Origin: Pseudisothecium myosuroides
Lineage: Eukaryota > Streptophyta > Bryopsida > Hypnales > Lembophyllaceae
NCBI GenBank assembly: GCA_951799445.1
Contig: OX637289.1
Location: 47,778,264 to 47,842,263 of the forward strand
Direction: 5' to 3'
Length of the DNA stretch: 64,000 bases
A program made the translations under genes and the position numbers. Positions 20,622-31,290 of this stretch are shown piece after piece; within the stretch, counting starts at the first letter, position 1; each line of letters opens with the position of its first letter. The notes under the pieces were generated by a model, which saw only the letters and a program-made list of their open reading frames with translations, did not search any database and was not told the DNA's origin.

Positions 20622-21395
20622 CAACTAGGGAGGAAGCTAGATGTCACTAGTGTTGACTACTCCAAAGATCAGGCGCACTCACATAAAAAAACCCACCCAA
20701 ACAAGTTCTATTGTGGGACTTCTGGTGGGACTCCAGCTACAGGTGCAACAACTCGGGGTTGGAGAGTTGCAAAAATGTCAGAGAAATCTCTACTTGAAGA
20801 AAATAGCTTAGCATTAGAGGTTGTCAATATTCTACAAGATGTAGGTGGACGAGTGAAGGACATTAATTATGAGGAATCATGCAAAACAATTGACGTCTAT
20901 TAGTCAGCTTGCACGGAATCATATATACCAGGTATTGGGCAGAAATTCGTAATACTAATGGAGCAACTAGAAACCGCTCTTCAAAATCTCAACATCCGTG
21001 GGCTAGTGGAAAAGCTTGAACTATCTTTTAAATATGCTGGATCCGGATAAGAAGATGACATTGTACGTAGTGCCATAAGGACTACTCAAGAAATCAACAA
21101 CATTTGAAGAGGTCATGACTGGAAAGTATTGGATGGTAATAGTAAGCATTGCTTAGAAGCAACGAAGCATACAAAGACTTTGGCCAAGATTCCAAAAGAA
21201 AAAGTGGACAAATTCTAGCATTAGGAGTGCTTCATTGTCTAGATCAAGGATGGCAAAGTAATCAACAAAGTCTCAACGTACTACAATAGAGTTAATCACT
21301 TCTAGAACTTTATGCCAACCTGGGCAATGAACATCATTGGTGCACAATACGTTTGGACGACTATGGGATGCCCCTCGCCGCCGAAAGAGCGTTAG
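20622..21395 (+). pseudogene. Decayed coding frame of unknown function
   Basis: One frame runs without frameshift for 257 codons but has in-frame stops at 20901, 21048, 21105, 21216, 21222, 21240 and 21303 before a final TAG at 21393. The first 93 codons are open, and the residue make-up between stops looks protein-like (for example LEVVNILQDVGGRVKDINYE and QKFVILMEQLETALQNLNIR). Most stops are one C-to-T or G-to-A step from CAG, CAA, CGA or TGG. The left end is cut by the LTR of element E. I do not recognise the family, and a chance run remains possible. Confidence 0.35.
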
Positions 21396-23058
21396 GAAAG
21401 ACAATATCCATAGCAAAGCGGCCAATCAAGGACGTGCAAAACCAGAAAGATTGGGCAGTAATTCAATATATTTGATCGACTATGCTTCTAGTGATTGCAA
21501 AATTTATTGTTTCAGATTTTTGTTTGTAATGTTTCTCTACTTACTAGTAATTCTAACATATTAAAAACTTGATTGAAAACAACTTTGAACTTTGCCGTAT
21601 TTAACATAATGCTTTTTGTCACCTTAGGATTTCAAAAACGTCATGAAGCTAAGATCTTGACAATCACAATGAGTTGAAGATTATTATTGCGTCCCTGAAT
21701 GTAGATGACCTCTAGAGCCAAGTCATCTCCAGCCAAGCTTAGGGGGAGTTAATTGGTCATGTGTCCCTCAAGGGATTCAAAAATTTAAAGAACTGGGATG
21801 CTGAGAAAGATGGCCAAATTAGCAAAAAGTTCTTTAACCCCTAAAGGACCATTGTCCGTTCGGGGGACAAATGAGACTTGGGGCAGGTACCTACGGGCTG
21901 AAATTTTCTTCTAACTTTTTGAAACTTTTTGTGAACATAAAGAATTGAGAGAGGTACGTGGCAGAAAAAATAATTTTGAAATCGGACCTTTGAGCAAGAA
22001 ATTATGCCATTTCTTGGAATGCGTAGGGACAGGGGCACCAAAAAAATTTTGCAAAATTTTTAATTTTAATTTTTAATATTTTTTAATTTTCATAGATTAT
22101 ATTTTTGTCTATCTGGAAAGCTTTTATTCATCTCATTTGGATTCGTTATGAGGATGTTATGGACATTCTTGTTTTTCGGGCAGTTAGAGCATCTTCTTGA
22201 AAAAAATAACTTGTAGGATGCATTTCGGAATGCAATTTTTGTAATTTTTCAATTTTTTTTTTTGGAATGGTTTAGTTTACTTGGTAGAACAATCTCACCA
22301 TTGGGATTAGTACATTTTAATTCCATCTAAAATATATGAATATTTTAGATTTTCCTTCTATCTTGTATCTACTTCTACTTAACAATTTTTTTAAGAATGA
22401 TAATTAAGTTTTTTTGAATTTTTTTTTTCCCCTTAGACTCTCAACTCAATTCTCCACTGTAAAGATTTAAAGCTCAAAACATTGTAGTGCAAAAATTTTA
22501 AGTTAAAAATGTTTAAAGTCAAAAAATCTGGTCCCGCATTGTGCTGAAAAACTTGTTTTTTCCACTTTAAACGCAGATATCTTGCAATCTATGCGGTCAA
22601 AAATTCTGAAATTTTTTCCACACATTCTCATACCAATTAGGTGTAAGATCCTACGGTCAGATGTGAAAAAAAGCAATTAAATTTTTTTTTTACTCTTTGC
22701 TATAGAAATGGCAGTTTTGAATGTTTTTTGGCAAAAAATAGGCCTCGAAACTTTAGGGGTTAAATGGATCGGGAATTGCTTTGAGGTAGATTTGAAAAGA
22801 CTAGCACTATATTTGCTTAGGGTCATTGCAAGATAGAGTACTACTAGGTATGTGGCACAGTTAGAATGTTTTAGCTTTCGTTTGCAATAACTTCTGCAGT
22901 ATGACTTGCATGAATTTGAAATTTTTATTGAAGATGTATGTCTTGAGTGTCATCATATCTTATAGTTTTCAGAAACTAAAAAAAATCATTTTATATTTAA
23001 AAATCAATTAACTTAATATGTCACGTTTTGAGTTTTAAGGGTTTTGAGTACTATGGAG
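21396..23058. other. AT-rich non-copia DNA, no gene seen
   Basis: No supported coding region. It has long A/T runs and one 14-bp inverted repeat pair (described separately). It ends where element B starts abruptly at about 23059. Confidence 0.6.
21833..22764. repeat. Possible TIR element with TTAA flanks
   Basis: TTTAACCCCTAAAG (21833-21846) and its exact reverse complement CTTTAGGGGTTAAA (22751-22764) bound 932 bp. One reading is 9-bp terminal inverted repeats CCCCTAAAG flanked by TTAA. There is no ORF inside. A 14-bp inverted pair at this spacing is not rare by chance in AT-rich DNA. Confidence 0.25.
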
Positions 23059-24691
23059 TTCCCCTCCGTTGTCCGATCGCAACACCATTACTTTCCGCCC
23101 CGATTCATTCTCCACAAGGGCCTTCCATGCCTTGAACCTCTCAAAAACATCACTCTTGCACTTGAGCATGAACACCCAAATCTTCCTCGAGAAGTCATCA
23201 ATGAAAGTCAAGAAATACCTTGCGCCACCCATGGAAGTAGTCCTCATTGGGCCGCATACATCGGAATGCACAATCTCCAACACCTTAGTTGCCCTTGTCG
23301 CTCCATCACTTGGAAATGGTTTCCTGGCTTGCTTGCCTTCAATGCAAGCCTCACATGTAAGGTCGCCCGAGCTCTTTATCACTTGCATGCCACCCACCAT
23401 GCCTTGAAGGCTCTGCACACTCTTCACATTGAGGTGGCCCAATCTCTTGTGCCATAGCTCCAATGACTGTTGGTGAAGTGCTCCTTGTGCCACACACGCC
23501 ACGTTGGTACCATTCACCGTTTTGAACTTGAGTTGGTACAAATTGCCTTCTCTCGGTGCGGTGACAATCATTTCTCCATTGGGTGCACCCAAAACACAAC
23601 CCTTGTTGTTGAATTGCACCTTCAAATCTTGTGACACCAACTTGCTCACAGAGAGCAAATTGGCATGCAACTTCGGCACATGCAATGCATCTTGGATGCG
23701 AATTCGCCTCATTTGGCCCTTCACCTCCACCTCCACCACAATGCAACCCATGCCAATGGCATCCACCACCCCATTGTCACCCAAAAACACCTTGCGGTTG
23801 CTAATAGTCTCATACGTGAGGAAAGCTTGCCTATACGGGGTCATGTGTTGAGTAGCACCCGAGTCAATGATCCAATGGAACATGTTGGTGTTATCATATC
23901 CATCATTAGCCGCAAATGCAAACTCATCTTCCTCCTCCTTCACACTAGCCTTGTTAGCACTCTCCTTCTTGGGTTGCTTACAATATCTTGCAAGGTGACC
24001 GGGCTTCCCACAATTGTACACGTACGTGTCTCCTTCCGATGTTGTGAGGTCCCTCCTTGGCCATATCGTGAGAGGAGAGCTGCCCCTCCGTCTTGGGTCT
24101 CATTCTCCTTCCTCTTGGACACCTCATGCATCAGCCTTGCTGTAATGAAAGCAAGCGTGAGCTCCTCCATGGGTCTTGTCTCCAAAGCGGTGATGAGATA
24201 CTCATACGAAGGCGGCAAACTCTCAAGGAGAGTCATGACAATATCTCCATCCGTCACGGGCACCTCCAAACAAGCCAGTTGGTCCGCAAGTGCCTTGACC
24301 TTGTTGATGTGGTCTAGCATGTCCTCGCCCTCTTGCATCTTGCAGGTGAAGAACTTGCGTCGAAGAAAGAGCATGTTGGACAAGCTCTTTGTTTCATGGA
24401 TGTTGCAAAGAACTTGCCATGCCTCTGCTGGTCCCTTGCATGCTCGAACAGTTGCCTATCTGCAAGATTGCAAGCAATCACGGAGAAGGCCTTCTTGACC
24501 CTCCTATCATAGGACTTCTTGGCTTTTACATCGACATCGGCATCGGATGAAGGAGGTGTCTCGGTGCCCTCCACAATCTCCCACAAGTCCTTCTCGGCCA
24601 AGATCATCTCCATCTTGAACTTCCAAAGTCCAAAGTTGTCTCCATTGAACTTGTCAATGACCCTCACGCCGTCTCCTTCACTAGTAGCCAT
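23059..24691 (-). pseudogene. Truncated gag-pol of element B
   Basis: ATG at 24689-24691. A 7-bp loss near 24448 (after the ADRQL codons) and a one-base loss near 24017 inside the zinc knuckle break the frame. The rest carries DSGAT, an intact CEAC zinc motif and the integrase core until the truncation inside the second catalytic Asp region. Confidence 0.88.
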
Positions 24692-24777
24692 GGTGAAATG
24701 ACTCCCACTCCAAAGGAAGTCCCAATCAGCCCTCTACTACACCTCTTGTGGTCGCACCAACTCCAATTTGACCCTAA

Positions 24778-25210
24778 GTGGTCCAAATCTCTCTTGTGAA
24801 CACTCCAATGCTCCTAGTCTCTCCAATCAGATCTCAAATGATCCAAATCTCTCTTGTAAACAGTAAAAATGCTCCAAGTCTCTCCAATCAGATCTCAAAT
24901 GATCCAAATCTCTCTTGTGAACACTCCAATGCTCCAAGTCTCTCCAATCAGATCTCAATGTTCCAAATCTCTCTTATGAACCCTCAAATGCTCCAAGTCT
25001 CTCCAATCAGATCTCAAGTGATCCAAATCTCTCTTGTGAACACTCCAATGTTCCAAGTCTCTCCAATAAGATCTCAAGTGATCCAAATCTCTCTTGTGAA
25101 CCCTCAAATGCTCCAAGTCTCTCCAATCAGATCTCAAGTGGTCCAAATCTCTCCAATCAGATCTCAAGTGGTCCAAATCTCTCCAATCAAATTACAAATG
25201 CTCCAAATCA
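24778..25210 (-). repeat. 60-bp leader array of element B (~7 units)
   Basis: About seven units, some partly deleted. The adjacent leader segment at 25229-25366 (CAAATCAGCCCTCCTTGAGG...) is itself present twice in tandem. Confidence 0.9.
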
Positions 25211-25564
25211 CTCAAATAAGGCACTATATGAACAAATCAGCCCTCCTTGAGGCTAGATCAAAGCCTAGCTCTCAACTCACACCATGAAGCACCAAATCAG
25301 CCCTCCTTGAGGCTAGATCAAACCCTAGCTCTCAACTCACACCATGAAGCACCAAATCAGCCCTCCAAGAACAAAGTGGAACCCAAAACAAGAAAATACC
25401 TCACAAACTTGCAAGATCTTGATCCAAAATGCTCCAAAATATTCCAAAACGCTCCAAAACGACCCCAAACTTCACTTGCTTGAAGCTCCAATACTTCTCC
25501 ACCAACACACCTTGCAAAGAGATCTGACCTCTTTGTAGCAACTCACATGAGTGGGCCCATAACC

Positions 25565-25874
25565 TATTGAAGAAAAGAACACCAAGGTAATGTATTCCAA
25601 TGAAGGGGTATCACAAACAAGGTTGAGAAAGGGGTATCAAGCCCATGCAAGGGCTGATCTCTTATACTACTCTACCACCAAGTGGCATGACTAACCTTAT
25701 CGGTTATATCACCTCTACAAGGGCTGCCCTCTCTAAATGCACATTGGTTTGACTACAAACAACTCCTAACTAAGGTCAGCCCATCGTATGAGCTCCTACA
25801 ACATCCAACTAAGGTTAGACTATAGTAGGAGCTCCTATAAGCCATCTAATCCATACTACGCACTTCCTTCAACA
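25565..25874 (-). repeat. 5' LTR of element B (TA type)
   Basis: 310 bp, flanked on the right by AGACA. The same LTR-AGACA junction recurs at 62823/62824. Confidence 0.95.
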
Positions 25875-26016
25875 AGACACGCACGTGCTACAATTGTGGG
25901 AAGCCCGGTCACCTTGCAAGATATTGTAAGCAGCCCAAGAAGGAGAGTGCTAACAAGGCTAGTGTGAAGGAGGAGGAAGATGAGTTTGCATTTGCGGCTA
26001 ATGATGGATATGATAA
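25875..26016 (+). pseudogene. Gag zinc-knuckle fragment between two LTRs
   Basis: 142 bp of plus-strand gag from the knuckle (TCYNCGKPGHLARYC) to NDGYDN, bounded by AGACA next to a minus LTR and GATAA next to a plus LTR. A copy that appears identical lies at 62824-62965 in the same arrangement. Confidence 0.9.
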
Positions 26017-26326
26017 TGTTGAAGGAAGTGCGTAGTATGGATTAGATGGCTTATAGAAGCTCCTAGTATAGTCTAACCTTAGTTGGATGTTGTAGGAGCT
26101 CATACAATGGGCTGACCTTAGTTAGGAGTTGTTTGTAGTCAAACCAATGTGCATTTAGAGAGGGCAGCCCTTGTAGAGGTGATATAACCCATATGGTTAG
26201 TCATGCCACTTGGTGGTAGAGTAGTATAAGAGATCAGCCCTTGCATGGGCTTGATACCCCTTTCCCAACCTTGTTTGTGATACCCCTTCATTGGAATACA
26301 TTACCTTGTTGTTCTTTTCTTCAATA
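26017..26326 (+). repeat. 5' LTR of element A
   Basis: 310 bp ending CTTCAATA. It carries the TTATAGAAGCTCC variant that is shared only with the LTR at 62966-63275. Confidence 0.95.
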
Positions 26327-26340
26327 GGTTATGGGCCCAC
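26327..26340 (+). promoter_or_regulatory. Primer binding site of element A
   Basis: GGTTATGGGCCCAC immediately after the LTR. Confidence 0.7.
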
Positions 26341-26600
26341 TCATGTGAGTTGCTACAAAGAGGTCAGATCTCTTTGCAAGGTGTGTTGGTGGAGAAGTAT
26401 TGGAGCTTCAAGCAAGTGAAGTTTGGAGTCGTTTTGGAGCATTTTGGAGCATTTTGGATCAAGATCTTGCAAGTTTTTGAGGTATTCTCTTGTTTTGCGT
26501 TCCACTTTGTTCTTGGAGGGCTGATTTGGTGCTTCATGGTGTGATTTGAGAGCTAGGGTTTGATCTAGTCTCAAGGAGGGCTGATTTGTTCATATAGTGC

Positions 26601-27405
26601 CTTATTTGAGAGATTTGGATCACTTGAGATCTGATTGGAGAGACTTGGAGCATTGGAGTGTTCACAAGAGAGATTTGGATCACTTGAGATCTAATTGGAG
26701 AGACTAGGAGCATTGGAGTGTTCACAAGTGAGATTTGGATCACTTGAGATCTGATTGGAGAGACTTGGAGCATTTGAGGGTTCATAAGAGAGATTTGGAT
26801 CACTTGAGATCTGATTGGTGAGACTTGGAGCATTGGAGTGTTCACAAGAGAGATTTGGATCACTTGAGATCTGATTGGAGAGACTTGGAGCATTGGAGTG
26901 TTCACAAGAGAGATTTGGATCACTTGAGATCTGATTGGAGAGACTAGGAGCATTGGAGTGTTCACAAGTGAGATTTGGATCACTTGAGATCTGATTCGAG
27001 AGACTTGGAGCATTAGAGTGTTCACAAGAGAGATTTGGATCACTTGAGATCTTATTGGAGAGACTTGGAGCATTGGAGTGTTCACAAGAGAGATTTGGAT
27101 CACTTGAGATCTGATTGCAGAGACTTGGAGCATTGGAGTGTTCACAAGAGAGATTTGGATCACTTGAGATCTGATTGGAGAGACTAGGAGCATTGGAGTG
27201 TTCACAAGAGAGATTTGGATCACTTGGGATCTGATTCGAGAGACTTGGAGCATTTGAGGGTTCACAAGAGAGATTTGGATCACTTGAGATCTGATTGGAG
27301 AGACTTGGAGCATTTTTAGTGTTCACAAGAAAGATTTGGATCATTTGAGATCTGATTGGAGAGACTAGGAGCATTGGAGTGTTCACAAGAGAGATTTGGA
27401 CCACT
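26601..27405 (+). repeat. 60-bp leader array of element A (~13 units)
   Basis: About thirteen units, differing mainly at positions that alternate GAGATC(T/C) and TTGGAG/TAGGAG. Confidence 0.93.
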
Positions 27406-27490
27406 TAGGGTCAAATTGGAGTTGGTGCGACCACAAGAGGTGTAGTAGAGGGCTGATTGGGACTTCCTTTGGAGTGGGAGTCATTGCACC

Positions 27491-30026
27491 ATGGCTACTA
27501 GTGAAGGAGACGGCGTGAGGGTCATTGACAAGTTCAATGGAGACAACTTTGGACTTTGGAAGTTCAAGATGGAGATGATCTTGGCCGAGAAGGACTTGTG
27601 GGAGATTGTGGAGGATACCGAGACACCTCCTTCATCCGATGCCGATGCCGATGTAAAAGCCAAGAAGTCCTATGATAGGAGGGTCAAGAAGGCCTTCTCC
27701 GTGATTGCTTGCAATCTTGCAGATAGGCAACTTGCACATGTTCGAGCATGCAAGGGACCAGCAGAGGCATGGCAAGTTCTTTGCAACATCCATGAAACAA
27801 AGAGCTTGTCCAACATGCTCTTTCTTCGACGCAAGTTCTTCACCTGCAAGATGCAAGAGGGCGAGGACATGCTGGACCACATCAACAAGGTCAAGGCACT
27901 TGCGGACCAACTTGCTTGTTTGGAGGTACCCGTGACGGATGGAGACATTGTCATGACATTGCTTGAGAGTTTGCCGCCTTCGTATGAGTATCTCATCACC
28001 GCTTTGGAGACAAGACCCATGGAGGAGCTCACGCTTGCTTTCATTACAGCAAGGTTGATGCATGAGGTGTCCAAGAGGAAGGAAAATGAGACCCAAGACG
28101 GAGGGGCAGCTCTTCTCTCACGATATGGCCAAGGAGGGACCTCACAACATCGGAAGGAGACACGCACGTGCTACAATTGTGGGAAGCCCGGTCACCTTGC
28201 AAGATATTGTAAGCAACCCAAGAAGGAGAGTGCTAACAAGGCTAGTGTGAAGGAGGAGGAAGATGAGTTTGCATTTGCGGCTAATGATGGATATGATAAC
28301 ACCAACATGTTCCATTGGATCATTGACTCGGGTGCTACTCAACACATGACCCCGTATAGGCAAGCTTTCCTCACGTATGAGACTATTAGCAACCGCAAGG
28401 TGTTTTTGGGTGACAATGGTGTGGTGGATGCCATTGGCATGGGTTGCATTGTGGTGGAGGTGGAGGTGAAGGGCCAAATGAGGCGAATTCGCATCCAAGA
28501 TGCATTGCATGTGCCCAAGTTGCATGCCAATTTGCTCTCCGTGAGCAAGTTGGTTTCACAAGATTTGAAGGTGCAATTCAACAACAAGGGTTGTGTTTTG
28601 GGTGCACCCAATGGAGAAATGATTGTCACCGCACCGAGAGAAGGAAATTTGTACCAACTCAAGTTCAAAACGGTGAATGGTACCAACGTGGCGTGTGTGG
28701 CACAAGGAGCACTTCACCAACAGTCTTTGGAGCTATGGCACAAGAGATTAGGCCACCTCAATGTGAAGAGTGTGCAGAGCCTTCAAGGCATGGTGGGTGG
28801 CATGCAAGTGATAAAGAGCTCGGGCGACCTTACATGTGAGGCTTGCATTGAAGGCAAGCAAGCCAGGAAACCATTTCCAAGTGATGGAGCGACAAGGGCA
28901 ACTAAGGTGTTGGAGATTGTGCACTCCGATGTATGCGGCCCAATGAGGACTACTTCCATGGGTGGCGCAAGGTATTTCTTGACTTTCATTGATGACTTCT
29001 CGAGGAAGATTTGGGTGTTCATGCTCAAGTGCAAGAGTGATGTTTTTGAGAGGTTCAAGGCATGGAAGGCCCTTGTGGAGAATGAATCGGGGCGGAAAGT
29101 GATGGTGTTGAGATCGGACAACGGAGGGGAATACATGTCCAAGGCCTTTGAGACCTTCATGAGGGACCATGGCATTCAACATCAAACTTCGGCCCCTTAT
29201 ACTCCACAACAAAATGGTGTGGCGGAGCGTGCCAACCGCACACTTGTGGAGATGGCACGAGCCATGTTGCATGCCCAAGGCCTCACGTATGATCTTTGGG
29301 CGGAGGCCGTATCCAATGCGGCATACACACGCAATAGGTGTCCCACAATTGCGGTAGCACCTATGACACCACAAGAAGCATGGAGCAGGAAGAGGCCAAA
29401 CCTTTGTCACATGCGCATTTTTGGATGCGTTGCATATGCCTTGGATTTGAGCCCACAACGCTCTAAGCTTGATGCCAAGGGCACTAAGTGCTTGTTTTTG
29501 GGCTATTGTGAGGGCTCCAAAGCCTACCGGCTTTTGTGTTTGGAGTCGAAGAAGATCATCAAGAGTCGAGATGTCACCTTCGTTGAGGAGAAGCAAGGGG
29601 TGTCTACGACTTTGGAGATGTGTCCAAGTGGGAGCAATGGAGGACTAGAGCTTGAGGTGGACAAATCTCCAACCATCCAGGCTTTGCCGAAAGAGGATGG
29701 AGACCAAGAAGAGACACCACCAACACCCAAGGAGAAGTCTACCACATCCTCCAGTTGGGCACCAAGCGAAGATGATGGAGAAGGAGATGTTTCTCAAGAA
29801 CCAAGATATCCTACAAGGGAGCGTAGGCCGCTTGGAGAATGGTGGATGAACCACATTTTGCCTCAAGAGCAAGTGGAACATGCCAATGTGGCATATGCAA
29901 GAGATCCACGCAATGTTGGGGAAGCCATGAAGAGTCTAGATGCAAGCAAGTGGGAGCAAGCCATGCAAGAGGAGTATGCCTCGCTTATGAGCAAAGGTAC
30001 TTGGGAACTCTCTCCGCTTCCTTCCG
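27491..30026 (+). pseudogene. 5' part of gag-pol of element A
   Basis: Open from MATSEGDGV to about residue 845 (LSPLPS), covering gag, zinc knuckle, protease and integrase with all catalytic residues present. It is then cut by the LTR of element I. The frame itself shows no damage before the insertion, so this copy was recently intact. Confidence 0.92.
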
Positions 30027-30336
30027 TGTTAAAGGAAGTGCGTAGTATGGATTAGATGGCTTATAGGAGCTCCTAGTATAGTCTAACCTTAGTTGGATGT
30101 TGTAGGAGCTCATACGATGGGCTGACCTTAGTTAGGAGTTGTTTGTAGTCAAACCAATGTGCATTTAGAGAGGGCAGCCCTTGTAGAGGTGATATAACCC
30201 ATATGGTTAGTCATGCCACTTGGTGGTAGAGTAGTATAAGAGATCAGCCCTTGCATGGGCTTGATACCCCTTTCCCAACCTTGTTTGTGATACCCCTTCA
30301 TTGGAATACATTACCTTGGTGTTCTTTTCTTCAATA
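30027..30336 (+). repeat. 5' LTR of element I
   Basis: 310 bp. It begins TGTTAAAG, a G-to-A change at base 5 compared with the 3' LTR. Confidence 0.96.
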
Positions 30337-30350
30337 GGTTATGGGTCCAC
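30337..30350 (+). promoter_or_regulatory. Primer binding site of element I
   Basis: GGTTATGGGTCCAC, one mismatch to the family consensus. It would still pair with most of the iMet anticodon arm, since G-U is allowed at that position. Confidence 0.65.
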
Positions 30351-30599
30351 TCATGTGAGTTGCTACAAAGAGGTCAGATCTCTTTGCAAGGTGTGTTGGT
30401 GGAGAAGTATTGGAGCTTCAAGCAAGTGAAGTTTGGAGTCGTTTTGGAGCATTTTGGAGCATTTTGGATCAAGATCTTGCAAGTTTTTGAGGTATTCTCT
30501 TGTTTTGGGTTCCACTTTGTTCTTGGAGGGCTGATTTGGTGCTTCATGGTGTGAGTTGAGAGCTAGGGTTTGATCTAGTCTCAAGGAGGGCTGATTTGT

Positions 30600-31205
30600 T
30601 CATATACTGCCTTATTTGAGTGATTTGGAGCATTTGTAATTTGATTGAAGAGATTTCGACCACTTGAGATCTGATTGGAGAGACTTGAAGCATTGGAGTG
30701 TTCACAAGAGAGATTTGGATCACTTGAGATCTGATTGGAGAGACTTGGAGCATTGGAGGGTTCAGAAGAGAGATTTGGATCACTTGAGATCTGATTGGAG
30801 AGACTAGGAGCATTGGAGTGTTCACAAGAGAGATTTGGATCACTTGAGATCTGATTTGAGAGACTTGGAGCATTGGAGTGTTCACAAGAGAGATTTGGAT
30901 CACTTGAGATCTTATTGGAGAGACTTGGAGCATTGGAGTGTTCACAAGAGAGATTTGGATCACTTGAGATCTGATTGGAGAGACTAGGAGCATTGGAGTG
31001 TTCACAAGAGAGTTTTGGATCACTTGGGATCTGATTCGAGAGACTTGGAGCATTTGAGGGTTCACAAGAGAGATTTGGATCACTTGAGATCTGATTGGAG
31101 AGACTTGGAGCATTTTTAGTGTTCACAAGAAAGATTTGGATCATTTGAGATCTGATTGGAGAGACTAGGAGCATTGGAGTGTTCACAAGAGAGATTTGGA
31201 CCACT
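30600..31205 (+). repeat. 60-bp leader array of element I (~10 units)
   Basis: About ten units ending in the TTGGACCACTTAGGGTC junction that precedes gag in every copy. Confidence 0.93.
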
Positions 31206-31290
31206 TAGGGTCAAATTGGAGTTGGTGCGACCACAAGAGGTGTAGTAGAGGGCTGATTGGGACTTCCTTTGGAGTGGGAGTCATTGCACC

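Larger units (their letters stand above)
23059..25874 (-). mobile_element. Copia element B, 3'-truncated, minus strand
   Basis: Keeps the 5' LTR (25565-25874), primer site 25551-25564, leader, gag, protease and integrase up to the LRSDNGGE motif, then joins unrelated AT-rich DNA at about 23059. RT, RNase H and the 3' LTR are missing. Confidence 0.9.
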
